Shown piece by piece: positions 46,049-56,810 of a DNA stretch of 64,000 nt. The DNA comes from Sphingomonas sp. PsM26 (lineage in GTDB: Bacteria > Pseudomonadota > Alphaproteobacteria > Sphingomonadales > Sphingomonadaceae): positions 62,001 through 126,000 of the forward strand of contig JARUXA010000006.1 of NCBI GenBank assembly GCA_030433805.1. Direction: 5' to 3'. A program made the position numbers and the translations under genes. Positions within the stretch are counted from its first letter, which is position 1, and each line of letters starts with the position of its first letter. The notes under the pieces are model-generated. The model ran no database searches and was not told the DNA's origin. It was given only the letters and a program-made list of their open reading frames with translations.

Positions 46049-46159
46049 GCGCTTCCCTGGCGAAGGCCGGGGCCCAGGAGTGATGGCCGACGTAACGAAG
46101 CGTAGCAGCCCGCAATCTTCTGTTCCTCTCTGGGGCCCCGGCCTGCGCCGGGGAAGCGC
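46049..46159. repeat. REPIN-like inverted repeat, copy A
   Basis: Arms at 46049-46076 and 46131-46159 are inverted complements with two mismatches and one indel. Each arm contains its own small hairpin (CCGGC...GGCCGG type) and ends in GGGCCCA. The spacer contains GATGGCCGACGTAACGAAGC. It is homologous to copy B (51075-51181), including the spacer, and in the same orientation. It lies 77 nt upstream of lnt. Both arms and the spacer together make a doublet of inverted REP-type sequences. Confidence 0.8.
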
Positions 46160-46228
46160 CTTTGGTTTGGATGTGGCGCCCAACAGGTTGAAGGTGACGC
46201 GCTCCCACCCCGCGGCTATCATGCCGTC

Positions 46229-46645
46229 ATGACCCGCCCCTTCCATCTCGCCTTCCCCGTCCACGACCTCGCCGCCGCGCGCGCCTTCTACGGCGAGACG
46301 CTCGGGTGCACCGAGGGGCGGAGTTCGGACCAGTGGATCGATTTCGATCTCTACGGCCATCAGATTGTCGCGCATCTCGACCCCGCGGCAAAGCCCGTCG
46401 CGGTGTCGAACGCGGTCGACGGCCACGCGGTGCCGGTGCCGCATTTTGGCGTCGTGCTGACGATGCCCGACTGGCAGGCGCTCGCCGAACGGCTGACTGC
46501 GGCCGGAACGCGCTTCGGGATCGAACCGCATACCCGCTTCGTCGGGCAGCCGGGCGAGCAGGCAACGATGTTCTTTTATGACCCGAGCGGCAACGCGCTC
46601 GAGTTCAAGGCGTTTGCCGACGACGCGATGATCTTCGCGCAATGA
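46229..46645 (+). CDS. VOC-superfamily (glyoxalase-like) protein
   Basis: This 138-aa protein is a single-domain VOC protein: [27 protein letters not shown] opens with the beta-alpha-beta motif (visible as [22 protein letters not shown] split after VHDL), [23 protein letters not shown] and the metal-binding glutamate in [15 protein letters not shown]. Activity (dioxygenase, isomerase or lyase) is not evident. The ribosome site before ATG is weak. It starts the block between lnt and corC. Confidence 0.82.
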   Translation: MTRPFHLAFPVHDLAAARAFYGETLGCTEGRSSDQWIDFDLYGHQIVAHLDPAAKPVAVSNAVDGHAVPVPHFGVVLTMPDWQALAERLTAAGTRFGIEPHTRFVGQPGEQATMFFYDPSGNALEFKAFADDAMIFAQ

Positions 46646-46670
46646 TACGCCGAGGCGTGAAGGACCTGAC

Positions 46671-46973
46671 ATGAGTGAACCGATCGTCGTCGACTTTCCC
46701 CACAAGCTCGGGCTCGCGGGGGCGCGTGCGCGCGTCGATGGCGGGATCGGCAAACTTGCAGGGATGTTTCCGGGCGGCGCTGCGGTCGATCATCGCTGGG
46801 AAGGCGACACGATGTTCTTCACCGTCGCGGCGATGGGGCAGCGTGTAGCGAGCAAGCTGACGGTTGCGGAAACCTCGGTCCGTGCCGAGGTCGACCTGCC
46901 ACCGTTCCTCGCGCTGTTCGCGGACAAGATCCGCGCGAAGCTGGCGAAGGAAGCGCCCAAGATGCTGGAATAA
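46671..46973 (+). CDS. Polyhydroxyalkanoate-granule-type small protein (PHA_gran_rgn family)
   Basis: This 100-aa protein has the features of the PHA granule-associated small family: VVDFPHKLGLAGARARVDGG near the N-terminus (as PHKLGLAGARARV) and VRAEVDLPPFLALFADKIRAKLAKEAPKMLE. The likely role is PHA granule association or regulation, by family only. ATG follows GAAGGACCTG. It is linked to the VOC gene with a 25-nt gap. A repeat pair (46990-47095) follows. Confidence 0.75.
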   Translation: MSEPIVVDFPHKLGLAGARARVDGGIGKLAGMFPGGAAVDHRWEGDTMFFTVAAMGQRVASKLTVAETSVRAEVDLPPFLALFADKIRAKLAKEAPKMLE

Positions 46974-46989
46974 CGCTGGTTGTAGGCGT

Positions 46990-47095
46990 CTCCCCTCCCT
47001 GGAAGGGAGGGGGTGGGGGTGGGTCGGTGTGAAGCGACCACCAGCGCCTGCCCCATAGTGACCCACTCCCGGCCCCTCCCTTCCAGGGAGGGGAG
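46990..47095. repeat. Inverted-arm repeat element (CTCCCCTCCCTGG type)
   Basis: A 23-nt arm at 46990-47012 is perfectly repeated in inverted form at 47073-47095 and each arm is itself nearly palindromic (CTCCCT-GGA-AGGGAG). It lies between converging genes (46973 and 47105), so it may also terminate both. The layout, two inverted hairpins, matches the other doublets nearby but the arm sequence is a different family. Confidence 0.75.
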
Positions 47096-47104
47096 CAAGG
47101 ACGA

Positions 47105-48430
47105 TTACTTCGCGCTGACCCGCCACACCGTGTTGCCAACGTCATCCGCAACCAGAAGTGCACCCGTGCGATCGAATGTCACCCCGACCGGGCGCCCCTG
47201 CGCCTCGCCCTTGGCGTTAAGGAAGCCCGTCAGCACGTCGACCGGCTTCGCACCCTTCTTGGGGAAGCCGAGATCCCCGAACGGCACGAATGCGACCTTA
47301 TAGCCCGACACCGGCACGCGGTTCCACGAGCCATGCTCGCCAACGAACGCGCCATTGCTGTAGGTCGCCCCCAGCTTCGCGTCGGACGCGAAGGTCAGCC
47401 CCAGTGCCGCCACGTGTGGCCCCATCGCGAAGTCGGGGCGCTTGGAATATTCCTGCAATGCCGGGTTCTCGGGCTTGACCCGTGTATCGGGATAGCCACC
47501 CCAATAATACCAAGGCCAGCCGAAGTTATCCCCCAGCCCGACACGCGTGATGTAATCGGGGACGATATCCGACCCCAGCATGTCGCGCTCGTTGACTGCG
47601 ACCCACAGTGCGTTCGACTTCGGCTCGAACGCCATGCCTTGCGGATTGCGCAGGCCCGCGCCGAACACGCGGTAGTTCTTTGCCTGCGGGTCGACCTGGA
47701 GGATGTTCGCGCGGTAGCGTTCCGCACCCATGCCGTTCTCGGCGATGTTCGATGACGAACCAACACCAACATACAGATACTTGCCGTTCGGGTCCGCGAT
47801 CAGCGTGCGCGCCCAATGGTTGCCGCCGCCGTTGAGCGGGATGATCCGCTCGGGCTTGGCGTCGATCTTGGTCTGGCCGGGCTTGAACGGCACCCGGACG
47901 AGCGCGTCGGTGTTGGCGATGTAAAGATAGTCGCCGAGCAGCGCCATGCCGGTCGGCGAGTTGAGTCCGCCGATCAGCACGGTCTTCTGTTCCGCCACCC
48001 CGTCGCCGTTGGCGTCGCGCAGCAGCGTGATGCGATTAGCCGAGGGAACGCCAGCGCCAGCGCGTCCGAGCAGGTAGCGCATCACGGTGTCGGTGATGCT
48101 GCGGCCCTTGCGTGGCGGCGAGTTGGTTTCGGCAACCAGCACGTCGCCATTGGGGAGGCGATAGAGCCAGCGAGGATGCTCGAGTCCTTGCGCAAACGCG
48201 GCAACCTTGAGCCCCGCTGCGGCGACCGGAGTCGCGCCTGCGGGCCAGCCGACCGCCTTGGCGACCTTGGTCGTCGGGATCGTCTGTTCGCGCGGCGCCG
48301 AGATGGTCGGGCGCTCGCCTTCGACCTGAGCAATCGGGAGCCGGGCGGGCTCGGGCTGGAACATCCACCAGAGGACCGCGACCCCGACGACCGCGAAGAT
48401 GCCGAGGATGATGAGAATGTGTTTGCGCAT
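47105..48430 (-). CDS. L-sorbosone dehydrogenase-like (PQQ-dependent beta-propeller) protein
   Basis: This 441-aa protein has an N-terminal anchor (HILIILGIFAVVGVAVLWWMF) and a six-bladed beta-propeller of the soluble aldose-sugar/L-sorbosone dehydrogenase type. Motifs are GLEHPRWLYRLPNGDVLVAET, NSPTGMALLGDYLYIANTD, ANGNHWARTL-like GGGNHWARTL, GLRNPQGMAFEP, WVAVNERDMLGSD and VGEHGSWNRVPVSGYKVAFV. These proteins oxidise sugars in the periplasm and may use PQQ. Metal- and PQQ-binding residues were not traced individually. It converges with the small protein at 46973, separated by a repeat. Confidence 0.85.
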   Translation of the reverse strand: MRKHILIILGIFAVVGVAVLWWMFQPEPARLPIAQVEGERPTISAPREQTIPTTKVAKAVGWPAGATPVAAAGLKVAAFAQGLEHPRWLYRLPNGDVLVAETNSPPRKGRSITDTVMRYLLGRAGAGVPSANRITLLRDANGDGVAEQKTVLIGGLNSPTGMALLGDYLYIANTDALVRVPFKPGQTKIDAKPERIIPLNGGGNHWARTLIADPNGKYLYVGVGSSSNIAENGMGAERYRANILQVDPQAKNYRVFGAGLRNPQGMAFEPKSNALWVAVNERDMLGSDIVPDYITRVGLGDNFGWPWYYWGGYPDTRVKPENPALQEYSKRPDFAMGPHVAALGLTFASDAKLGATYSNGAFVGEHGSWNRVPVSGYKVAFVPFGDLGFPKKGAKPVDVLTGFLNAKGEAQGRPVGVTFDRTGALLVADDVGNTVWRVSAK

Positions 48431-48525
48431 AGCCGCTTGATAGGGCGCAGCGGCGCTTGGTGGAAGGGCTAGAGTTGGCGGTGCGTCATCCTCGCAGCCG
48501 GGGGAGGGGGAATTCTCCGATGTAC

Positions 48526-48559
48526 AAAAATGGCGGTGGCGCTAGCGCCACCGCCATTT
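48526..48559 (-). terminator. 32-bp perfect palindrome, likely katG terminator
   Basis: Bases 48528-48543 (AAATGGCGGTGGCGCT) are exactly inverted at 48544-48559. Reading on the minus strand the stem is followed by TTTTTGT, so it is a typical intrinsic terminator for katG, whose stop is at 48657. The T-run on the other strand is shorter. Confidence 0.75.
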
Positions 48560-48574
48560 CGTATTCAGCAGGTT

Positions 48575-48645
48575 CTCCCGCGAAAGCGGGAGCCCAGGGT
48601 TACCGGCGTAGCGCCCGTAACCCTGGGCTCCTGCCTGCGCAGGAG
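48575..48645. repeat. Three-hairpin repeat element
   Basis: Three consecutive stem-loops: CTCCCGC (48575-48581) with GCGGGAG (48586-48592) around GAAA; an 11-bp stem (48593-48603 with 48617-48627) around a 13-nt loop; CTCCTGC (48628-48634) with GCAGGAG (48639-48645). The outer hairpins are inverted copies of one another, so the element has the arm-spacer-arm form of the repeats at 46049 and 51075. It lies between katG and its terminator palindrome. Confidence 0.75.
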
Positions 48646-48656
48646 CACGGTCGACG

Positions 48657-50924
<2,268 letters not shown>

Positions 50925-51074
50925 CTAAACTCAGTCGGGAGTTTGCCATGATCCGGGCGATCGATGAAATGCATTAATCCGAAGATAGTGATCGGTTGGG
51001 TGATATTTGGAGTGCGGTGGTGCGCGAAGTGTGATGACGGCATCCGGAAACCGTTGGAGCTCGTTGAAACCATA

Positions 51075-51181
51075 CGCTTCCCCGGCGAAGGCCGAGGCCC
51101 AGTAGCGATGGCCGAAGTAACAAAGCGCCGTCTTTACCTTTAGCGTTCCGCTCCTGGGCCCCAGCCTTCGCTGGGGAAGCG
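51075..51181. repeat. REPIN-like inverted repeat, copy B
   Basis: Arms 51075-51101 and 51155-51181 are inverted complements with three mismatches, and the spacer GATGGCCGAAGTAACAAAGC is homologous to that of copy A (46049-46159) in the same orientation. It lies 24 nt beyond the corC stop. The two copies thus bracket the segment containing the VOC, PHA-type, sorbosone dehydrogenase and katG genes. Confidence 0.8.
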
Positions 51182-51204
51182 ACGATTGGGGAAGGGGAGC
51201 CCGC

Positions 51205-52146
51205 TTAGTCGTCCCGCCCCTCAGGCTCCGGGCGTGGCGGATGCAGCCGCAGGCTCAGCACGCGGCGCGTATCCGCTGCGACCACCTCTAGTGTCCAGCC
51301 GCTGTCATGCACGATGCAATCGCCAACCTTGGGCACATGCCCCGCCAGCACCGCGGCCAAGCCGCCGATCGTGTCGATATCGCCATCGACCTCGGCCAGC
51401 CGCTCGTCGATCGTCTCGCCGACATCCTCGAGCTCGGCGCGCGCATCGACATCCCACGCACCGCCATCGAGCGGGACGAGCAGCGCGGTCGGCGCGTCGT
51501 CATGCTCGTCCTCGATGTCGCCGACGATTTCCTCGATCAGATCCTCGATCGTGACGAGGCCCTCGGTCCCGAAATATTCATCGAGCACGATCGCGAGATG
51601 GACGCGCTTTTGCCGCATGTCCGCGAGCAGATCGAGCGCGCCGCGCGACATCGGCACATAGAGCGGTTCGCGAATCAGCGGCGCGATGCTGGGCGGATGT
51701 TCCGCGCCGGTCGCGAGGATCTGGAACACGTCCTTGATGTGGACCATGCCGATGATCGTATCAAGCTTCTCGCGGTACACCGGCAGGCGGCTGTGCCCCG
51801 CTTCCGCGAACAGTGCGACGAGGTTGGCGAAGCTGGTCGCTTCCTCGACCGCGATGATGTCCGCGCGCGGCACGCCGACGTCGCCGGCATCACGCTCTCC
51901 GAAGTGAAGCAGGTTACGAACCATCGTCCGTTCAAGCGGGGACAGATCGCCCTTGGCGTCGGGGCCGGGATCGTCCTCATGCGCATCGATCGCTTCTTCG
52001 AGCGTCGCGCGGAGTGATTCGTCGCCAGAATGGCCCGAGATCCAGCTGCGGAACGACCGCCAGATACTGTTTTCATGCCCCGAGGGAGCATGGGTGACAC
52101 CGCCGTTATGCGTGGCGGTGCCGGTGGTACTTTGGCCGTCGGGCAT
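51205..52146 (-). CDS. corC: CorC/TlyC-type CBS-pair transporter-associated protein
   Basis: This 313-aa cytoplasmic protein has two CBS domains at about 95-220 (VPRADIIAVEEATSFANLVALFAEAGHSRLPVYREKLDTIIGMVHIKD, as GHSRLPVYREKLDTIIGMVH) and a CorC_HlyC transporter-associated domain at the C-terminus (LAAVLAGHVPKVGDCIVHDSGWTLEV). Family members are linked to Mg/Co handling. It follows ybeY on the minus strand with 9 nt between. In related genomes corC is usually followed by lnt, but here 5.2 kb intervenes. Confidence 0.9.
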   Translation of the reverse strand: MPDGQSTTGTATHNGGVTHAPSGHENSIWRSFRSWISGHSGDESLRATLEEAIDAHEDDPGPDAKGDLSPLERTMVRNLLHFGERDAGDVGVPRADIIAVEEATSFANLVALFAEAGHSRLPVYREKLDTIIGMVHIKDVFQILATGAEHPPSIAPLIREPLYVPMSRGALDLLADMRQKRVHLAIVLDEYFGTEGLVTIEDLIEEIVGDIEDEHDDAPTALLVPLDGGAWDVDARAELEDVGETIDERLAEVDGDIDTIGGLAAVLAGHVPKVGDCIVHDSGWTLEVVAADTRRVLSLRLHPPRPEPEGRDD

Positions 52147-52155
52147 GGGGTTACG

Positions 52156-52665
52156 TCAGTCCTCAGCGATCATATACGGGTCGGCGATGCCAAGTGCGGA
52201 GAGGGCCGCGATCTCGATCGCTTCCATCGCCCCCGCCTCGTCATCGTCCATGTGATCATACCCTAGCAAATGCAGCGTGCCATGCACGATCAAATGCGTC
52301 GTGTGGGTTTCGACGGTCACGTCTTTTTCCGCCGCCTCACGCGCGCACGTCTCATAGGCGAGGACGATATCGCCGAGCAGCACCTCGCCATCGTCCGAAT
52401 TCTGCGCGATTGTGTCGAGCAGATCGGCCTGCACCATCGGGAAGGACAGGACGTTGGTCGGCTTGTCCTTGTGGCGATATTGCGCGTTGAGCGTCTGGAC
52501 TTCGGCATCGTCGGTGAGACGCACCGAAATCTCGACCGTCGCCGCGCCGGTGGCGAGCTGACCGTGCGGGGTGCGCTCGATCGCAGCGGCGGCGGCGCGG
52601 GTAGCAAGTGCCTCCCAGTCGTGCTCGGGCCAGATGTCTTCGTGGGAAAGGGCAATTTCAAGCAT
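52156..52665 (-). CDS. ybeY: Endoribonuclease YbeY
   Basis: This 169-aa single-strand endoribonuclease is required for 16S rRNA 3'-end maturation and ribosome quality control. The zinc motif HGTLHLLGYDH (His128, His132, His138) is intact, and DKPTNVLSFPM plus GDIVLAYET are standard. It follows the damaged vapC on the same strand; the vapC frame runs on past its expected stop and overlaps ybeY in another frame. The start at 52665 sits in CCTTATGC, where an ancestral TGATG overlap may have existed. Confidence 0.95.
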   Translation of the reverse strand: MLEIALSHEDIWPEHDWEALATRAAAAAIERTPHGQLATGAATVEISVRLTDDAEVQTLNAQYRHKDKPTNVLSFPMVQADLLDTIAQNSDDGEVLLGDIVLAYETCAREAAEKDVTVETHTTHLIVHGTLHLLGYDHMDDDEAGAMEAIEIAALSALGIADPYMIAED

Positions 52666-52666
52666 A

Positions 52667-53060
52667 AGGCAAGATCCGTATGGAGGAAGTCGTCGCCCTT
52701 GTAGAGCAGGGTCGTGGCGTTGGTCTTGGCGCAGGCGTACGCAAAACAGTCGCCCATGTTGAGTTTGGCGGGATGACCGGTGCCCTTGCCGTAACGATGA
52801 TACGCCTCGACCGCGACGCGGCTCTCGGCGGCGGCGATCGGAATCAGACGGATCGCGAAGTCGGCGACGAAGCTCTCAATTTCGGAAGACGCGAGCGGGA
52901 TGGGAACGGTTCGAACCTTGGCGACGGCGCGCCGTCTCCCACAGCGCGATCGCCGAACATAATATCTCGTCAGCCGCGCCGATCGTTCCTCCAGTGCGGG
53001 CGAGCCGGGCTCCCCGGTCATCATCGCGACCATCGCGGATGCATCGAGAAAGAGGATCAA
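52667..53060 (-). pseudogene. vapC: vapC PIN-domain toxin with compensating frameshifts and lost stop
   Basis: The reading frame starts TTG at 53060, overlapping the vapB stop (ATTGA), with MILFLDASAMVAMMTGEPGSP typical of VapC. Around 52980-52985 the recognisable PIN sequence ADEILCSAIALWETARR continues in a different frame, consistent with one missing base. Near 52922-52930 the original frame resumes with AKVRTVPIPLASSEIESF, consistent with one extra base. The translated frame replaces the conserved SAIALWE stretch, including its catalytic Glu, with RYYVRRSRCGRR. The rest is intact (NMGDCFAYACA, YKGDDFLHTD) but no stop follows the usual end; the frame continues to 52317 inside ybeY. Confidence 0.75.
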
Positions 53061-53311
53061 TCCTCGTCCTCGTCATTCAGCGAATCGTAAAACGCCTTGT
53101 CGGCGTCGAGACCGGTCGGTTCGCCGAGCGGATGGGCTGCACGCCACGCTTCGAGCCGATCGTGGATGCTGCCGCTCCGTTCGGCCTGCAGGGCCCGTTT
53201 GCGATGTTCGAGCGCGTCGTGGACGGCCGCCGTCTTGCTGGTCCCCAGCAACGCGGCGACCTCTCGCGCCAGGTCTGCGGTGTCCTGGTTCTTGATGTAG
53301 AGCGATGCCAT
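53057..53311 (-). CDS. vapB: VapB-type antitoxin
   Basis: This 84-aa protein belongs to the Rv0623/PSK-type VapB family: MASLYIKNQDTADLAREVAALLGTSKTAAVHDALEHRKRAL, with SLYIKNQDTADLAREVAALL being the ribbon-helix-helix-like DNA-binding part, followed by an acidic C-terminus (DADKAFYDSLNDEDED) that binds the toxin. It overlaps vapC by the stop/TTG junction. With vapC damaged, its survival suggests autonomous regulation or recent decay. It sits between phoH and ybeY, which are usually adjacent in alphaproteobacteria. Confidence 0.9.
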   Translation of the reverse strand: MASLYIKNQDTADLAREVAALLGTSKTAAVHDALEHRKRALQAERSGSIHDRLEAWRAAHPLGEPTGLDADKAFYDSLNDEDED

Positions 53312-53358
53312 CGCAGCCTCCGGGATATCCCAAATATACGTTCAGGATTTCCCCACCG

Positions 53359-54363
53359 TCAATCCGACTTGCCTTCATACGCCTCGACGATCCGGCCGAC
53401 GATCGGATGGCGCACCACGTCGCCCGACCCAAAGCGACAGATCGACAGCCCTTCGACCCCCTCCAACCGCCCGACCGCGTCGTTCAGCCCGGAGGCGTTC
53501 ATGCCGCCGGGAAGATCGGTCTGCTTTGGATCGCCGCAGATCACCATCCGGCTGTTCTCACCGAAGCGGGTCAGGAACATCTTCATCTGCGCCGGCGTGG
53601 TGTTTTGCGCCTCGTCGAGGATGATGAACGCGTCCGCGAGCGTCCGCCCGCGCATGAACGCGATCGGTGCGATCTCGATTTCGCCGCTCGCGATGCGCCG
53701 CTCGACCTGCTCCGCGGGAAGGCAGTCGTTGAGCGCATCGTACAGCGGGCGGAGATAGGGATCGACCTTCTCCTTCATGTCGCCGGGGAGGAAGCCCAAT
53801 TTCTCGCCCGCTTCGACCGCGGGGCGCGACAGGATCAGTCGCTGGACGCTGCCGGTGATGAGTTGTGCGACGGCTTGTGCGACCGCGATATAGGTCTTGC
53901 CGGTGCCCGCTGGCCCAAGCGCGAAGATGATGTCGTTGTTGAGAAGCTGGCGCATGTAATGCGCTTGGGCGATCGTGCGCGGGACGATCGTCTTCTTGCG
54001 CGTGCGGATCATGATCTGTGGCACCGCGCCGCCGCCCGAATCCGCCTGGAGGATCCCCGCGAGCGTCGGCTCGCTCGACATCGCAATCACCGCGTCGATC
54101 AGCCCGGTGTCGACCACTTCGCCGCGCGCGATGCGGTTGTACAGACCGTGCAGGACGTCGCGCGCCTGCGCGACCGCCTCCGCGGTCCCCTCAAGCCCGA
54201 CCTTGTTGCCCCGCGCGGTAATATAGACGCCGAGCTTGTTCTCGAGCGCGAGCAGGTTCTGGTCGAATTCACCGAACAGCTGCGCCATCAGTTGCGGACG
54301 GTCGAACAGGACTTCGGTGCGGCTACGATCGCCGGATTGCGCGGGGACTGGCTTGCGGCTCAT
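53359..54363 (-). CDS. phoH: PhoH-family ATPase
   Basis: This 334-aa PhoH-like ATPase has an N-terminal KH-like/PhoH region, Walker A FALGPAGTGKTYIAVAQAV and Walker B AFIILDEAQNTTPAQMKMFLTR, then GENSRMVICGDPKQTDLP. It binds RNA in the YbeY-PhoH partnership of rRNA maturation. It follows miaB in the minus-strand series, with a gap holding a PilZ gene. ATG at 54363 gives family length. Confidence 0.94.
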   Translation of the reverse strand: MSRKPVPAQSGDRSRTEVLFDRPQLMAQLFGEFDQNLLALENKLGVYITARGNKVGLEGTAEAVAQARDVLHGLYNRIARGEVVDTGLIDAVIAMSSEPTLAGILQADSGGGAVPQIMIRTRKKTIVPRTIAQAHYMRQLLNNDIIFALGPAGTGKTYIAVAQAVAQLITGSVQRLILSRPAVEAGEKLGFLPGDMKEKVDPYLRPLYDALNDCLPAEQVERRIASGEIEIAPIAFMRGRTLADAFIILDEAQNTTPAQMKMFLTRFGENSRMVICGDPKQTDLPGGMNASGLNDAVGRLEGVEGLSICRFGSGDVVRHPIVGRIVEAYEGKSD

Positions 54364-54571
54364 GCAATTCCTTTGCTGGGACAGCGCAGACGGTGGACGC
54401 CACGAGAATGGGCGCTGAACGGAACGCGAACATGGGGAGCGATGGCGATCCCGGCAAGGACGGCGGCACGCTGCATGGCGGTATCCTGAAGATGTCTTTG
54501 CCAGCGCCGATCGAGTCGCGGCACAACGGAGCGCGGACCTATCGGCGCGCGGGTGGGACGCCGCTGCAGTT

Positions 54572-54730
54572 TCAGCGCCGCAGGCCGAGGCGGATCAGCA
54601 CGACTTCTGCTCCGGACAGGAGGATTCGCCCGACACCCAGCAAGATGTAGGCCCACAGCGCCGGTGGATTCGGCTTCCACTGGCCGGGTGCGAGTTCCAG
54701 GGGGGCGGGGTCGGGGAACATTGTTCGCAT
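54572..54730 (-). CDS. Possible small membrane protein (52 aa)
   Basis: The frame MRTMFPDPAPLELAPGQW... ends in a convincing transmembrane helix (WAYILLGVGRILLSGAEVVLIRLGL). Start ATG at 54730 lacks a good ribosome site. Otherwise the 565-bp interval between phoH and the PilZ gene shows nothing recognisable; other frames there are low-complexity Arg/Pro-rich. Confidence 0.4.
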   Translation of the reverse strand: MRTMFPDPAPLELAPGQWKPNPPALWAYILLGVGRILLSGAEVVLIRLGLRR

Positions 54731-54928
54731 GCTGCTAGAAATCGGCATGTTTGTCGAGGAAATGTGTACGCGGCTGTCGTCGCAGGCGTCGCGTCGTCGC
54801 CGGCCCAGGTCGATGCGGATACAGCCTGCAGGCTGCCGGCTGCGGGGTGTTACCTCCACTACCGATCAACCCGCGTTACGAAATCTTAGGACTCCGCTGT
54901 CAAAGATGCCGCTCTCGGAGAACGGCAT

Positions 54929-55447
54929 ATGGTTATGACTGCACAACTGTTTCTGCAGGAAGATGATGCCCAGCAAGCGCAGGGTCCCAGCGGTCGTCAG
55001 GCGCCGCGTCAGCCGATCGTGGCGGGTGCCACGGTGCGCGACGAAAGCGCCCGGCCGATCGACGCCAAGGTCCTCGACATGTCGGCCACCGGCTGCCTGA
55101 TCGTCGTGGACGGCGTGATCGCGGTGCCGTCGAACATCAGCATCGGGATCGCCGGGATCGGCAGGGTTTCCGCACAGATCGTGCGCCGTAACGGCTCGCG
55201 CTACGGGTGTGCGTTCGATGAGCGGCTGAGCGATGCCGCGATCCTCGCGGCACGTGCAGTGGAAACCGTTGTGCCCTTCGCAACTTCCGCCGACCCGCTT
55301 CCCACCGGTGCGGACATGACCGAAGCACTTCCCGAATTCCAGCGCCTGCCGCTGCGCACACGTGCGCTCGTCATCGTCGGCGCGTCGCTCGCCTTGTGGG
55401 GCGTGGTCGTGACCGGGGTCGTCGCTGCGGCTGCCGCGCTTAGCTGA
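54929..55447 (+). CDS. PilZ-domain protein with C-terminal membrane helix
   Basis: This 172-aa protein has a PilZ domain with the c-di-GMP motifs RQAPRQP (RxxxR, about residues 22-26) and [10 protein letters not shown] (DxSxxG, about residues 50-57), then a C-terminal TM segment ([26 protein letters not shown]), so it is a c-di-GMP responsive membrane-anchored protein. ATG at 54929 with GGAG 8 nt before it. It is on the plus strand within the minus-strand phoH-miaB series and its 3' end overlaps the miaB stop by 8 nt, so it was inserted into that cluster. Confidence 0.85.
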   Translation: MVMTAQLFLQEDDAQQAQGPSGRQAPRQPIVAGATVRDESARPIDAKVLDMSATGCLIVVDGVIAVPSNISIGIAGIGRVSAQIVRRNGSRYGCAFDERLSDAAILAARAVETVVPFATSADPLPTGADMTEALPEFQRLPLRTRALVIVGASLALWGVVVTGVVAAAAALS

Positions 55448-56768
55448 CGTCGGTCAGCACGGGTTCGGCCCCCGAAACCGAATTGGGTCCGGCCTGTGTG
55501 ATGTCCACCGTCACGAGGTCGCCGATCGCGGCATCGGTGACCAAGTGGACCGACTGCAACCACGGCGACTTGCCGAGCATCTGCCCCGGCAACTTGCCTT
55601 TGCGCTCGATCAGCACCGCACACCGCCGCCCGACGCTTGCCGCGTTGAACGCCGCCTGGTCGCGATTGAGCGCCGCTTGCAGACGCTGCAGCCGTTCATC
55701 CATCACCTCGGCGGGCACCTGATCGCCCATCGTCGCGGCAGGCGTGCCGGGGCGCGGCGAATATTTGAAGCTGAACGCCTGCGCATAGCCAACCGCATCG
55801 ACCAGGCTCAGCGTTTCCGCGAAGTCTGCTTCGGTCTCGCCCGGAAACCCGACGATAAAATCGCCCGACAGCGCGATATCGGGACGCGCAGCACGAACGC
55901 GATCGAGAATGCGCAGGTAGGAATCGCGACTGTGACTGCGGTTCATCGCCTTGAGGATGCGGTCGCTGCCCGCCTGCACCGGCAGGTGGAGGAACGGCAT
56001 CAGCTTGTCGATGTCGCGGTGCGCATCGATCAGCCCCTGCGTCATGTCGTTGGGATGGCTGGTGGTGTAGCGGATCCGCGCAAGGTCCGGGATTTCGGCA
56101 AGCGTCGCGACCAGATGCTGCAACCCACGCGTATCGTCGGTCCACGCGTTGACGTTCTGCCCCAGCAACGTGATCTCGCGGGCGCCCGCATCGACCAGCG
56201 ACTTCGCCTCGTCGACGATCTGCGTGAACCCGCGGCTGACTTCCGCACCGCGCGTATAAGGTACGACGCAATAGGTACAGAACTTGTCGCACCCTTCCTG
56301 CACGGTCAGAAACGCACTCGGTGGGACCCGACGGCGCGCCGGCAAATGCCCGAACTTCATGTCGACTGGCATGTCGGTGTCGAGCGCGGATTCGCCCCGC
56401 GCCGCCTTCGCGACCAGCTCTGGCAGATTGTGATAGGCTTGCGGCCCGACCACGACATCGACCTTCGCCCGGCGGACGATTTCCGCTCCCTCCGCCTGCG
56501 CGACGCACCCGGCGACCGCGATCATCGGGTCGTTGCCGTGTTTGCGCAGGCGACCAATGTCCGAATAGACTTTTTCGGTCGCGCGTTCGCGAATGTGGCA
56601 GGTGTTGAGCACGACGAGGTCGGCCTCGGTCGGGTCGGCCTGGGTCAGACCTTGCGCCGCCATCAGTTCAGCCATGCGATCGCCGTCATAGACGTTCATC
56701 TGGCAGCCGAACGATTTGACCGCGAAGGTCCGCGGCGCCTTGTGGGGAAGTTTTGGGTCCGGTGTCAT
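55440..56768 (-). CDS. miaB: tRNA-2-methylthio-N6-isopentenyladenosine synthase
   Basis: This 442-aa radical-SAM methylthiotransferase modifies A37 of tRNA. Auxiliary cluster cysteines are Cys22, Cys57 and Cys88 in the UPF0004 domain; the radical SAM triad is Cys160/164/167 ([15 protein letters not shown]); a TRAM domain is at the C-terminus ([24 protein letters not shown]). It lies between plsC and phoH as in related genomes. Confidence 0.96.
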   Translation of the reverse strand: MTPDPKLPHKAPRTFAVKSFGCQMNVYDGDRMAELMAAQGLTQADPTEADLVVLNTCHIRERATEKVYSDIGRLRKHGNDPMIAVAGCVAQAEGAEIVRRAKVDVVVGPQAYHNLPELVAKAARGESALDTDMPVDMKFGHLPARRRVPPSAFLTVQEGCDKFCTYCVVPYTRGAEVSRGFTQIVDEAKSLVDAGAREITLLGQNVNAWTDDTRGLQHLVATLAEIPDLARIRYTTSHPNDMTQGLIDAHRDIDKLMPFLHLPVQAGSDRILKAMNRSHSRDSYLRILDRVRAARPDIALSGDFIVGFPGETEADFAETLSLVDAVGYAQAFSFKYSPRPGTPAATMGDQVPAEVMDERLQRLQAALNRDQAAFNAASVGRRCAVLIERKGKLPGQMLGKSPWLQSVHLVTDAAIGDLVTVDITQAGPNSVSGAEPVLTDVS

Positions 56769-56810
56769 GATCGGCGCGGCTATAGGCGTAATTGCGCTGC
56801 GACTGAACCC

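Noticed and set aside
48575..48645. tRNA gene from the three-hairpin fold
   Set aside because: Cloverleaf-like shape but no acceptor stem, anticodon context or TpsiC/D-loop consensus.
54364..54571. Coding frames in the phoH-to-PilZ gap on the plus strand
   Set aside because: Low-complexity Arg/Pro-rich frames without ribosome sites or motifs.
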